NCBI GenBank assembly: GCA_944389125.1
Contig: CALXLF010000001.1
Coordinates: 62,001-126,000 of the forward strand
Direction: 5' to 3'
DNA: 64,000 bases
Source: an uncultured Clostridia bacterium
GTDB taxonomy: Bacteria; Bacillota; Clostridia; TANB77; CAG-508
The position numbers and the translations under genes were made by a program. Under the pieces are notes generated by a model, which saw only the letters and a list, made by a program, of their open reading frames with translations, did not search any database and was not told the origin of the DNA. Position 1 is the stretch's first letter. Every line of letters starts with the position of its first letter. Below, piece by piece: positions 38,954-48,893 of the stretch.

Positions 38954-39559
38954 CTATTTTGAATCTTCCTTAAATAAATCTTTTCCATTTTTTATATAAT
39001 CATACCCTGAAAAAATTGTTGCAATTACTGAAATAGTCATCATAACAAAAGTAATAATATTTAATACTTTTAAACCTATATTATCAATTGGATGTGTTAT
39101 AAAATATCCATAACTATAATTATCTATAAACATCAATATTAGTGCTATCATTTGTGTTACAGTTTTTAATTTTCCCCATACAGATGCTGCTATTACTTGA
39201 CCACCCTTTTGACTTGCAACTAATCTAAATCCTGATACCATAAATTCTCTAAAAGCAACTATAATTGGTATCCAAGCTGGAAGTTTATCAAATTCAACAA
39301 ATATAATCATTGCTGTTAATACTAAAATTTTATCTGCAATTGGATCTAAAAATTTTCCAAATGTAGTAATTTGATTTCTAGACCTTGCAATATATCCATC
39401 TAATTTATCTGTAATAGATGCAATTATAAAAATTATTCCCATAATCCAGAATGTAGTTGAAACTCCAAGTAGGCTTCCTCCTGGATTAATTATTGCTACA
39501 ATAACCATTAATGGTACTAAAATTATTCTAAAAATAGTTAACTTATTTGCTAAATTCAT
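38954..39559 (-). CDS. pgsA: CDP-diacylglycerol-glycerol-3-phosphate phosphatidyltransferase
   Basis: Membrane enzyme of phosphatidylglycerol synthesis. The 201-aa product has the CDP-alcohol phosphotransferase signature DKLDGYIARSRNQI...GKFLDPIADK with the aspartates in order, and about five hydrophobic helices. It precedes the UPF0182 gene's downstream end with a gap of 16 bases, so shared transcription is likely. Confidence 0.93.
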   Translation of the reverse strand: MNLANKLTIFRIILVPLMVIVAIINPGGSLLGVSTTFWIMGIIFIIASITDKLDGYIARSRNQITTFGKFLDPIADKILVLTAMIIFVEFDKLPAWIPIIVAFREFMVSGFRLVASQKGGQVIAASVWGKLKTVTQMIALILMFIDNYSYGYFITHPIDNIGLKVLNIITFVMMTISVIATIFSGYDYIKNGKDLFKEDSK

Positions 39560-39575
39560 AAAATCCTCCTAAAAC

Positions 39576-42398
39576 TTATATATTATTTGAGTTACTTACA
39601 GTATTATTTTTAGTAGTGTTTACATTATTTTCTGTACCTCTATCTGTTTCATCTAATTCAGTATTTTCACTTTCTTTTAATTGTTCTTCAGCTTCTTGAT
39701 TTCTCAATACTTCTAATTGATCTAATAAAGTTTGAAGTGTCTCTAAATCTTTTCCAACCATCTCTAAATCTTGAGCATTCATAGAATCTTTTAGATTTTG
39801 ATTTGCTTCTATTATAGAATCAATAACCTGATCAATATCTTCCATATCTATATATTCAATTTCTACTGAATTTTTTTCAGAAAGTAAATTTGTTATTGCC
39901 TCTTCTAAGTCATCACCAATTGCAACTTTATTTCCTGAAGATATTATAACCTTTTTAAGAACTTGAGTTTCAGATTCATTAAGTCTTACTTGATATACAG
40001 GTTCAACATATATAATTGAATTCTCGATAGGGACTATTATTATATCTTTTTCAACTCTAACACCAGAAACTTCTAATGATTCAAGTTCAGAAGATATTCT
40101 TTCATCTTCTTCTATTAAAGAATTTAATTGTGAAACTCCTATTATACTACTATCTGAAGAAAATTTATAAAGTGATAATTTATTTGTCTCTCCATCAGTT
40201 GTTCCAACCAAATATGAAGTTAAACTGCCTTTTCCTGCTCTTGTATAAGTCACAACTAATCCAAGTTCAGCATTTTTACTATCATTTGTTTTAAGCATCG
40301 TATAATTTGAAGGAATTTGAGATTCTCCGTCTGTTGATAAACTCCAAATATCATCTGCTCTATAAAGCATATCTTCTGTTATATCATGATATGTTGCTAT
40401 TACTTGTGATTGTATATCAAATAAATATTGTGGATAAATTAAGTTTTTCTGTATATCTTCTGGAATTTCTTCACTTTTATCTACAAATAAATATGGATAC
40501 ATATTTTGATACATCATAATTATAGGATCATTTCTATCTGTTATATAAAATTTAGTTGTTCCATCATAAGCATCTATTATAACTTTAACAGAATTTCTAA
40601 TATAATTTATAGTTTCTTTTGTTCCATCATCATTTGTTATAGTAATACTTTGCGAATATGGATACTCATTTGAAGTTGTATATCCATCTATAACCCAAAC
40701 CAAGCTTCCATCATCTCTTACAACCAAATATGGATTTTCGTCATATTTAATATATGGAAGAATAGCTTTGGCCCTTTCTATAACATTTCTAGTTGTAATA
40801 ATTTTACTATCTGGTTCCAAATATCTTGAAAGTATTATACTATAATTCCCTGATGTTAAACCAACTGCTAATCTATCAAAAAATCCTAAATGAAGTCCTG
40901 CATCACCATCATATACATTTGACTCATAACCTGAAGCTGATGTTGGATAATCAAATTCTTGTCCATATGAAGAATTAACAATAATATTATCATTAGTTTC
41001 TAAACCAAAATAAATTCTAGGTTGATTAATATTTATAACATTGTTTTTATTATCAAATCCTGATTGTAAAATTTGAACATATCCATTTTCATCAATTTTT
41101 GAAGGATCTGTAACAACTAATGAATATCCATGCGTATATTCAAAAGTTTTATTATTATATGAACGATTTGAATCATTCATAATCTCTCTTGGTGTAATAG
41201 AAATAAGATTTCTTTCTCCATTAATATTGTATACTCCTAGATTAGAATTTGAATAATTGTAATATGTACTATTATCTTGAGTATCAGTAATTGTTTGATC
41301 TATTACTTCTTCATTTACTATAGGAATATTTGTTAAAACATCACTATTATCCTCAGCAGTTTGAGCACTTAATGTCTCATAATTATTTATATTTTGTTGC
41401 TCAATATCGATTCCAAAAGCATCTTTTGTTGCATCAATATTATATTTTATATAATTTTTCTCTTTATCAAGTTCGCTTGAACCAACATATACTTCTTGGA
41501 AATAAATTAAAACACCAAACATAACAACTAAATAAATAGGAATAATAGAAGCTGAAACAATACACTTTTTAAAATTTGCAATACTTGCATTTTTTACAAT
41601 CCTAATAATTGAAATCAATACTACAATTGCAAAAATTCTATATCCCCATAATTTTATAACAGTATCTGTAAGTCCAGCTCCAACAAGTTCTGTTCCTGCT
41701 TCATCTTTTATTGTAATCATTTTTCCTGTTAATATATCTTGAGCTGCAACCAAAATATAACCACTAATCAATATTCCAAAGACAATTGCCCAAAATTTAA
41801 TTTGCTTAACAAATGTATTTTCTTTTAAATCTCCTATATCAATACCATTTTTAAAACATACATTTATTGCTATAACATAGTAAATTGCTGTATAAATAAT
41901 CATTATTAAAGCAACAACAATCAAAAATATAATCAAAGTTTTTATAAATGGCAGAATAAACATATAAAAACCTATATCTTTTGAAAAAATTTGATCTTCA
42001 ATTCCAAAATATGAAGCATTTAATGCTGTTATTAGAGGTGTGTATAAAAAACTTAATCCACATTGTCCAGCAATTAAAGCTGCAATTAAAGAAATACTTT
42101 TATTAGGAAGCTTTGGCATTTCTCTTTCTTCTTTATCAAAAAAAACTTTCATTCCCTTTTTTATTACTTTATTATTTATATAAAATAATATATAAGTAAT
42201 AGAAAAACATACTCCTAAAACTGCAAGTTTCATATAAAAATCTGTAAAAAATATGCTTGTATAATCTTCACTTATTTCTTTTATTTTTAAATAATCTGCT
42301 CTATTTGTTATTACTTGCCAAATTAGAAAAATAGCTAGAACTACTAAAACTATAATTCTCCTAATATTTACTTTTTTTGGTGTTTTTTCCTCATCCAT
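39576..42398 (-). CDS. UPF0182 family membrane protein
   Basis: Large membrane protein, about 940 aa, with about seven hydrophobic segments in the first 330 residues and a large extracytoplasmic C-terminal domain (SGFDNKNNVININQPRIYFG, LNPNS-like repeats absent). The last 100 residues are Glu/Asn-rich and likely disordered. UPF0182 proteins occur in Actinobacteria, cyanobacteria and Clostridia, function unknown. Start MDEEKTPKKVNIRR at 42398 follows AAAGGA. The Thr/Asn-rich tail distinguishes it from shorter members. Confidence 0.8.
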   Translation of the reverse strand: MDEEKTPKKVNIRRIIVLVVLAIFLIWQVITNRADYLKIKEISEDYTSIFFTDFYMKLAVLGVCFSITYILFYINNKVIKKGMKVFFDKEEREMPKLPNKSISLIAALIAGQCGLSFLYTPLITALNASYFGIEDQIFSKDIGFYMFILPFIKTLIIFLIVVALIMIIYTAIYYVIAINVCFKNGIDIGDLKENTFVKQIKFWAIVFGILISGYILVAAQDILTGKMITIKDEAGTELVGAGLTDTVIKLWGYRIFAIVVLISIIRIVKNASIANFKKCIVSASIIPIYLVVMFGVLIYFQEVYVGSSELDKEKNYIKYNIDATKDAFGIDIEQQNINNYETLSAQTAEDNSDVLTNIPIVNEEVIDQTITDTQDNSTYYNYSNSNLGVYNINGERNLISITPREIMNDSNRSYNNKTFEYTHGYSLVVTDPSKIDENGYVQILQSGFDNKNNVININQPRIYFGLETNDNIIVNSSYGQEFDYPTSASGYESNVYDGDAGLHLGFFDRLAVGLTSGNYSIILSRYLEPDSKIITTRNVIERAKAILPYIKYDENPYLVVRDDGSLVWVIDGYTTSNEYPYSQSITITNDDGTKETINYIRNSVKVIIDAYDGTTKFYITDRNDPIIMMYQNMYPYLFVDKSEEIPEDIQKNLIYPQYLFDIQSQVIATYHDITEDMLYRADDIWSLSTDGESQIPSNYTMLKTNDSKNAELGLVVTYTRAGKGSLTSYLVGTTDGETNKLSLYKFSSDSSIIGVSQLNSLIEEDERISSELESLEVSGVRVEKDIIIVPIENSIIYVEPVYQVRLNESETQVLKKVIISSGNKVAIGDDLEEAITNLLSEKNSVEIEYIDMEDIDQVIDSIIEANQNLKDSMNAQDLEMVGKDLETLQTLLDQLEVLRNQEAEEQLKESENTELDETDRGTENNVNTTKNNTVSNSNNI

Positions 42399-42423
42399 TT
42401 TTATATAGCATCCTTTCATTTTT

Positions 42424-43329
42424 TTATAGTATTGCATTCAAAAAATCTTCTGAGTTAAATTCTTCCATATCATCTATTTTTTCTCCAACACCAATAAATT
42501 TTACTGGTATCTTATTTTCATTAGCAATTCCAATTACAGCTCCACCTTTTGCTGTTCCATCTAATTTAGTTAAAACTATTCCTGTAATATCAGCTGTTTC
42601 TTTAAATGCTTTTACCTGAGCTATTGCATTTTGGCCTGTTTCGCTATCAAGCACAAGCAAGGTTTCTTTTGAAGAATCTGGTAATTCTCTATTTATTATT
42701 TTATTTATTTTTGAAAGTTCGTCCATTAAATTCTTTTTATTGTGAAGTCTTCCGGCAGTATCACAAATTAGTACATCTGCATTTAGCTCTTTAGCTTTTT
42801 GTATTGCTTCAAAAACTACTGAAGCTGGATCTGATCCTTCTTCTTTTTTTACAATTATACTATTAGAACGTTCACACCAAACTTCTAATTGTTCAACCGC
42901 TGCAGCTCTAAAAGTATCTGCTGCAGCTACTACAACTTTCTTTCCTTCTTTTACTAATTTATTTGCAATCTTTCCAATTGAAGTTGTTTTACCAGCTCCA
43001 TTTACTCCTATAAATAAGATTACTGCTGGCTTATTTTCTAAATTTAAACTAGTATCTCCTACATCTAGTAAATTTTTCATTATTTCCTTTAAAGCTTTTT
43101 TTACATCTTCTTCATCTTCAATTTTTTCTCTTTTTATTTTAGTTCTTAATTCATCAATTATTTGAGTTGAAGTATTTACTCCAATATCTGACATTATAAG
43201 AACTTCTTCTAATTCTTCTAAAAGCTCTTCATCAACTTTTCTAAAATTACTAAATACATTATTTATTTTTTCACTTATCGAATTTTTAGTTTTACCCAAA
43301 CCTTGTTTTAATTTTTCAAAAAAACCCAT
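42424..43329 (-). CDS. ftsY: signal recognition particle receptor FtsY
   Basis: SRP receptor GTPase that docks ribosome-SRP at the membrane. The ~301-aa product has the NG domain: GVNGAGKTTSIGKIA, DTAGR, TKLDGTAKGG. The N-terminal acidic part is short. The start MGFFEKLKQGL at 43329 is chosen by the usual FtsY N-terminus. It lies just after the ftsH stop. Confidence 0.96.
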   Translation of the reverse strand: MGFFEKLKQGLGKTKNSISEKINNVFSNFRKVDEELLEELEEVLIMSDIGVNTSTQIIDELRTKIKREKIEDEEDVKKALKEIMKNLLDVGDTSLNLENKPAVILFIGVNGAGKTTSIGKIANKLVKEGKKVVVAAADTFRAAAVEQLEVWCERSNSIIVKKEEGSDPASVVFEAIQKAKELNADVLICDTAGRLHNKKNLMDELSKINKIINRELPDSSKETLLVLDSETGQNAIAQVKAFKETADITGIVLTKLDGTAKGGAVIGIANENKIPVKFIGVGEKIDDMEEFNSEDFLNAIL

Positions 43330-43330
43330 A

Positions 43331-45173
43331 TTATACCTCTTTTTGTTCATTGTCTGTAAAGAAACTATCAAATTCCTCTTCAGTAATCTTTTCTTTTTCT
43401 AATAAACAGTTAGCTACTCTATCTAATATATCTCTATGTTCTGATAAAATATTTATAGCTCTATCATAAGCAGTCTCAATTAAAAGTCTCATTTGATTTC
43501 CCACTTCATTTACTACAGTTTCACCAAAAAGCTCTAATTCATAAGATTGATCAACTTTTAATGAAATTGGTCCTAAAGAATCACTCATTCCATAAATAGT
43601 AAGCATATCTCTTGCGATTCCTGTTGCTACTTCTAAGTCATTGCTTGCACCTGTAGAAATTTCGTTTAAAACTAAACTTTCTGCCGCTCTTCCTCCCATT
43701 AGAGAAACCATTTTTTCTAAAAGTTCGGTTCTTGAAACATAATATTTATCTTCATTAGTCTTATACATTGTATATCCACCAGCTAAACCTCTTGGTATAA
43801 TTGAAACTTCTTTTACATCTTGTTGTGTAGGTAAATATTTACTAACTACAGCATGTCCAGCTTCATGATATGCCGTTAATTTCTTATCTTTTTCAGAAAC
43901 CACTCTATTATGTTTTTCTAATCCAACTGTAATTTTTCTTACAGCATTGTCTATATCTGCTCTTTCAATTTTATCATGACCTGATTTTGTCGCAATAATT
44001 GCAGCTTCATTTAAAACATTTGCAAGTTCTGCGCCAGTAAATCCAGCTGTATCTCCAGCTATTTCTTTTAAATTTACATTATCAGCTAATTTTTTATCTT
44101 TGCTATGCAACTTTAAAATTTCTTCTCTTCCGAAGCAAATCTGGAGCTGGAATTGTTATTTGTCTATCAAATCTTCCTGGTCTTAAAAGAGCTTTATCTA
44201 ACATCTCAGGTCTGTTTGTTGCAGCTAAAACTATAACTGTTTCATTAGTCTCAAATCCGTCCATTTCAACCAATAATTGATTTAATGTTTGATTATTTTC
44301 AGATTCAGCACCACTATTACTTGTTCTTCTTGAACCTATAGCATCAATTTCATCTATAAAAACAATACATGGCGCCATCTTTTTAGCTTTTTCAAATAAT
44401 TTTCTAACTCTTGATGCTCCTAGTCCAGCAAACATTTCAATAAATTCTGAACCACTCATAGAAATAAATGGAACACCAGCTTCCCCTGCAATTGCTTTTG
44501 CAATAAGAGTTTTACCAGTTCCTGGTTTTCCGTAAAGCAATATTCCTCTTGGTATTCTAGCTCCCATTTTAATATATTCATCAGGATGTTTTAAGAAATC
44601 GACAACTTCAACGAGTTCTGCTTTTTCTTCATCTAGACCTGCAACATCTTCAAATTTAACTTTACTTTTCTTTCCTCCATCATCAGTTCCATAAACTTTT
44701 CCTTGGTCTCCGCCAAATCCTTGCATCTTAAATATTAAAACTAACAAAATAATAAGCATTATTGTTGGAATATAAGTTACAAGATTCTCCATAATGGAAA
44801 TAAACTGATTAGGAGATTTTTGCTCAATCTCTACATCAAAAACTCCTTCATCAATTTTAGTATTTACAAGTTCCATAAAAGCTTGTACACTTGGAACAAC
44901 AACTGTTTCTGTTCTTTCCTCTTCAGGCTCATCACCTTTCATTATAACTTTTACTGATGCACTTCCTGTTTCCATTTCAAGTTTTTCAACTTCATTGTTA
45001 TTTAATGAAGTAAGAAGAGCATCATAAGATAAATTGTCTTCTTCTTTTGTTTCAAAATGACTATAAAGTACAAAACAAGCTATTACTACTATAATTAATA
45101 TTGGAACAAAAATTGCCCAAAATTTATTATCATTTTTTTTGTCTCTATTGTTTGGATCTTTCTTATTCGCCAT
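43331..45173 (-). CDS. ftsH: cell division protease FtsH, one +1 frameshift
   Basis: Membrane AAA+ zinc protease that degrades membrane and regulatory proteins. The joined product is 613 aa. N-terminal membrane helix ([16 protein letters not shown]), a second helix at about 130-150, AAA domain (Walker [16 protein letters not shown], Walker [18 protein letters not shown]), then CGG at 44130-44132. Skipping C gives [15 protein letters not shown], with Gly348, and the M41 domain follows with HEAGH. The unshifted product would stop in the AAA domain and lack protease. Start MANKKDPNN overlaps the upstream gene's end by 11 bases. Essential in many bacteria, so a broken gene is unlikely. Confidence 0.94.
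44130..44132 (-). other. CGG +1 frameshift site 11 (ftsH)
   Basis: GAT TTG CTT CGG AAG AGA becomes GAT TTG CTT GGA AGA GAA GAA ATT, i.e. PDLLGREEILK(x)H, the invariant segment after the SRH arginine motif of FtsH (PD..GREEIL). Confidence 0.93.
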
Positions 45174-46209
45174 CTGGTAAACTATCTCCTTCCAATTCTT
45201 TTTTATTTTTTTCTTTACTTTTCTTTTTTTCCTTTTTATTTTTTTCTTCCGCAGCTTGATTCTTTTCTTTTTTCTCTTCATCAGTATCTTTATCTTTTTT
45301 CTCATCTACTTTTTCTACTTCAATTGCATCATCTTTTTTCTCATCCTTTACTGGAACCTCTTGACCAACTCTTCTATTTGGATCTGATTTTATTATCATA
45401 ATGGCAGCAATAATGTAAATATATGCAATAATCATATACATTAGAGAAAAATATTTTATTTGGAAATTTGTAAAAGTATTTACTATTGAATATATTGTGC
45501 TTAAAATTAGTGAAAGTGTAACTGAATAAGCAGCTAATTTACAATTACTTACAAAGTCTAAAGCCACTTTACAAATCTTACTACAAATCCATCCAAAAAT
45601 AGCTATAATTAAAATATCTTCTATAATAACTAATATATTTGAAACAAATAAATAGATAATTGCATAAATAAACATTACACAAGTTATTTTTAACATTCCA
45701 TCACTATTAAAATAATTTTCAAAAACTTCTGCTTTTGAAAAACTTCCAATACCAAGTGTATTAAAGAAATCACTATAAGTTGCTTGATACTCATAACCTC
45801 TAACTGTATATATTGCCTTATCTTTTAGTAAAATTACTGAATAATAACTTTCCTTGGCTTCTTCTTTATAAGCATCTATCTGTTCATCCGTTAAATCTCC
45901 TGTATTAACAATTAATTTAGCATCAAATTCTTCATCATATGCATCAACAGTTTCAGCAACAGTCAATTGTTCATTTTCATAAGTAAAATCTGGAAAATCA
46001 TTTTCTATATAAGAAACTAATTTATCAAATTTTTGCCTAAAAGACACTGTTGTTGATATACTTAAAATTATGGTAACAATAGCAATTAGCGAGAATATAT
46101 ATTTTACTGCTTTTGAAAATCTTTCATTAACAAAAATTTTATAATTCTCCAAATTAAATATTGCCATTTTAACTCTCTTAAAAAAGCTTATTTTATTTTC
46201 CTCTTCCAT
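45163..46209 (-). CDS. DUF1189-type membrane protein
   Basis: 348 aa: a first membrane helix at residues 35-57, an outward domain, three to four membrane helices at about 175-270, and a very charged Lys/Glu C-terminal tail (from residue 285). This layout fits DUF1189 proteins. It is located directly upstream of ftsH and overlaps its start by 11 bases (DGE-stop within the ATG region), suggesting coupled translation, perhaps a partner in membrane proteostasis by inference. Confidence 0.65.
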   Translation of the reverse strand: MEEENKISFFKRVKMAIFNLENYKIFVNERFSKAVKYIFSLIAIVTIILSISTTVSFRQKFDKLVSYIENDFPDFTYENEQLTVAETVDAYDEEFDAKLIVNTGDLTDEQIDAYKEEAKESYYSVILLKDKAIYTVRGYEYQATYSDFFNTLGIGSFSKAEVFENYFNSDGMLKITCVMFIYAIIYLFVSNILVIIEDILIIAIFGWICSKICKVALDFVSNCKLAAYSVTLSLILSTIYSIVNTFTNFQIKYFSLMYMIIAYIYIIAAIMIIKSDPNRRVGQEVPVKDEKKDDAIEVEKVDEKKDKDTDEEKKEKNQAAEEKNKKEKKKSKEKNKKELEGDSLPDGE

Positions 46210-46212
46210 ATT

Positions 46213-47300
46213 TTAGATATACTCCCTTCTAATATTAAGATTTGTATATATTGGAGCAATTGAAAGGTAAACTTCATCGCCTAAATTTATATCATTTGCT
46301 CCTGTAATATCAACTATAGCATGATACATACCTATTCTACCAATTACATTAAATTTTCTATCTTTTATAATAACCTTAAGAGTTGGTTTTGTAAATAGTT
46401 TTTTTATTTCCATACAGATTGATATAATATTATTTTTAAAATTAAAACTATCTCTTCCATTTTTTACATTTAATCCATCCATATATCCTACAGGAATTAC
46501 TGCAATTCTTGCCTTTGTATTAGTCTTAAATTCATTACTATAACTAATATTATAACCTTTTGGAACTTCTTTTATTGAAACAATTTCTGATTTAAATCTT
46601 CCAATTCTCTTTAATCCCAAAGTATTTTTTAAAACTCGTCCACCGAATACATGAACCGAAGTCTTACAGCATCTAAATTCATCTCCGGATAAAGCAAAAA
46701 TGCTGTTGAATTTGAGCAGTGGAAAATTAAGTTTGGATTTATAGGTTTTATTTGTTGTATTAAATCCATAAATCTTTGAAATTGAACTTTTGTCCATTTA
46801 TAATCTATTGGTTTTGAAAAATGTGTATATACTCCTGTTACTTGAATATTTTCAGTACCTTTTATTGCTTCTAAAATCTCATTTTCATTTGTATATAAAA
46901 AACCATAACGCCCAAAACCTGTATCTATTTTGACATGTGCTCTTACATGTTTTTTTAGTTTAGAAGCAATATTTTCTATCTTTTCTTTTTCTTCTAAAGT
47001 TCCAATAGTAAGTATTATATCATTTTCAATCAATATTTCTAATTCTTCATCTGACCAAACTTCTGAAAGCATCAAAATATCTATATCTATTCCAGCTAAT
47101 CTTAATTTTTCTGCTTCATCAGTTGTCGCAACAGCTAAAAAATTTATACCAATATCAACTAAAAATCTAGAATACTTAATTAAGTCAAATCCCATTCCAT
47201 TAGCTTTAACAACAGCAATAATTTTGGTACCTTTGGCATGTTCTTTTAATAAATTCAAATTATGTTTTAAATCATCGATTTTAATTTCAAGCGCTTTCAA
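46213..47300 (-). CDS. alr: alanine racemase, two +1 frameshifts
   Basis: PLP-dependent racemase providing D-alanine for peptidoglycan. The joined product is 361 aa. The PLP lysine lies in IAVVKANGMG (near residue 33), followed by VKIDTGFGRYGF and VTGVYTHFSKP. The break: GTA AGA CTT CGG TTC..., skipping C gives RLGSCI; then a second CGG only 13 bases on, again skipped, gives GGRVLKNTLG. The result DAVRLGSCIGGRVL fits the VR-G-S motif. The C-terminal beta domain follows (AVIPVGYMDGL, GRIGMYHAIVDIT). Substrate alanine is inferred; the Alr class also includes other amino-acid racemases. The unusual MYH instead of MDQ in the last motif is noted. Confidence 0.85.
46643..46645 (-). other. CGG +1 frameshift site 13 (alr, second)
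   Basis: After site 12, TCA TGT ATT CGG TGG ACG becomes TCA TGT ATT GGT GGA CGA GTT. Both alr sites are needed together; a single one leaves the frame shifted and meets a stop. Confidence 0.87.
46656..46658 (-). other. CGG +1 frameshift site 12 (alr, first)
   Basis: AGA CTT CGG TTC ATG becomes AGA CTT GGT TCA TGT ATT. The following codon frame makes the next CGG (46643-46645) an in-frame codon as well. Confidence 0.87.
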
Positions 47301-47345
47301 TGGACTTTCCTTTCTTAAAATTATATTTTAATTATTTATACAAAA

Positions 47346-47807
47346 CTATATTACATTTTTCTTTAAGTATTTCATAAAGTCTTCTAGCCCTTGAGCTATA
47401 TCATCATATGTTTTATCAAAATTTCCAGTATACCAAGGATCTGCAATATCTCTTGGATTACTTGTAAAATCTAGTAACCCATATATTTTATTTTGCGTAT
47501 CTTCTCCAACAATTCTTTTTATATTTATTACATTTCGTTCTTCCATACCAATAATATAATCAAAATCTTTATAATCCTGTTTTGTAATTTTTCGTGCTAA
47601 ATGATTTCCATAAGGTATATTCATCTGATCAAGTTTTCTTCTTGTTCCGTAATGCATTGAATTTCCTGTTTCTTCCGCACTTGTCCCAGCTGAATCTATA
47701 AAAAAGTCTTTTTCTAAACCTTCTTTTTTTACCATATCTTTAAACATATATTCAGCCATTGGTGATCTACATATATTTCCTAAACAAACAAATAATACTT
47801 TTATCAT
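47346..47807 (-). CDS. low-molecular-weight protein-tyrosine phosphatase
   Basis: 153-aa cysteine phosphatase with C-x5-R active site FVCLGNICRSPMAEY at the N-terminus and the general-acid DPWYTG near residue 120. In Firmicutes such enzymes act on capsule kinases or arginine phosphate. Its targets are not visible here. Downstream is alr, with 45 bases between. Confidence 0.93.
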   Translation of the reverse strand: MIKVLFVCLGNICRSPMAEYMFKDMVKKEGLEKDFFIDSAGTSAEETGNSMHYGTRRKLDQMNIPYGNHLARKITKQDYKDFDYIIGMEERNVINIKRIVGEDTQNKIYGLLDFTSNPRDIADPWYTGNFDKTYDDIAQGLEDFMKYLKKNVI

Positions 47808-47835
47808 AAATTACCTTTCTATCATGTTTTATCAA

Positions 47836-48889
47836 CTACTTCATGAATTTTTTCTTAATACCTCTTAAGGTCCTAAATGCCTTTTCAGAAAACTTATAAA
47901 GTTTATATTTTAAAGGTTTATATGGAATATAAACTTCACCTATAAACTCTACAAATCTAGCATTAAATCCTTTTTTAAATCTATAAAGACCATATTGTGG
48001 GTGATTTTCGTCTACTACACCAGAAACACCTCTAAAATCATACATATCAGCACCTCTATCAATTGCTTCTTGTATCATTGTCCATTGAAGTAAATAATTT
48101 GGCATAAGATTTCTATCTGTATTACTACTTGCTCCATATAAATACCAAACTTTATTGCCATACATAATTGGTATAATACCCGCAATGGCTCTATCTCCAT
48201 GATATGCTAAAAGAAGTTTCATATGTTCAGGAGCAAGCTCATCATACATTTTTTCAAAATATGATAAAGAACGAATTAAGAAATTATCTCTTTTTCCTGT
48301 TTCAACCATTATATCATGGAAAACTTTTAAGTCATCTCTAGTTCCTTCTTTTATAACTACTCCTTTTCTTCCTGCTAATCTTACATTATATCTAGTTTTA
48401 GATTGAAATTCACTAAAGATTTGATCTTTAGTTTTTCCCCTCAAATCAAGTTGAAAAACAAAACGAGGTTGAATTTCATCTTTAAAATCTTTACTATCAT
48501 CTTTTATTTTAAATCCCAAATCTTCTACAATTTTTCTAAATTCTGTATCAGATTTTTCAACATCTGGTTCCATTCTTAAAACAAATGCATTATATTTTTT
48601 TGCAAGCTCATCTGCACCTTTTCTAATATCTTCTAATACTTCTTTATCATGAATATCACATACAGGTCCGACGCGCTACATACATCAAGTTTCCAAATAG
48701 AGGAATTTTTCTAATCCATACACATAAAGATCCTCTAATATTTCCATTTGAATCTTCAGATAAAATTACTTCTTTTTTCCAAGCTTCTTTAACTTCTCCC
48801 CATTCCAAAGATTGTTGAAAATTGCATCTTTCATTAGATTCTAAAAACTTTTTATATCTTTCCTTATCTTTTTCTTCTAGTAATTTCAT
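47836..48889 (-). CDS. FemA/FemX-like peptidoglycan aminoacyltransferase, one +1 frameshift
   Basis: Non-ribosomal peptidyltransferase that adds amino acids from aminoacyl-tRNA to lipid II or peptidoglycan stem peptides. The joined product is 350 aa, about family length, with two acetyltransferase-like domains. First part ends NLMYVAR; CGG at 48668-48670 interrupts; skipping C gives ARGPVCDIHDKEVLEDI, with Gly74, joining the second domain (YLYGASSNTDRNLMPNYLLQW, YDFRGVSG). Unshifted, the gene would produce a 77-aa fragment. Start MKLLEEKDKERYK has GGATAG-like RBS. Cross-link residue and target are unknown. Confidence 0.86.
48668..48670 (-). other. CGG +1 frameshift site 14 (FemX-like)
   Basis: GTA GCG CGT CGG ACC TGT becomes GTA GCG CGT GGA CCT GTA TGT. 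Gives the conserved RGP(V)xD region of FemABX proteins. The preceding codon is Arg CGT. Confidence 0.88.
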
Positions 48890-48893
48890 TAAT

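Noticed and set aside
46681..46695. CGG in the alr segment TAT CCG GAG
   Set aside because: Out of phase (CCG is proline); the protein reads LYPEMN normally.
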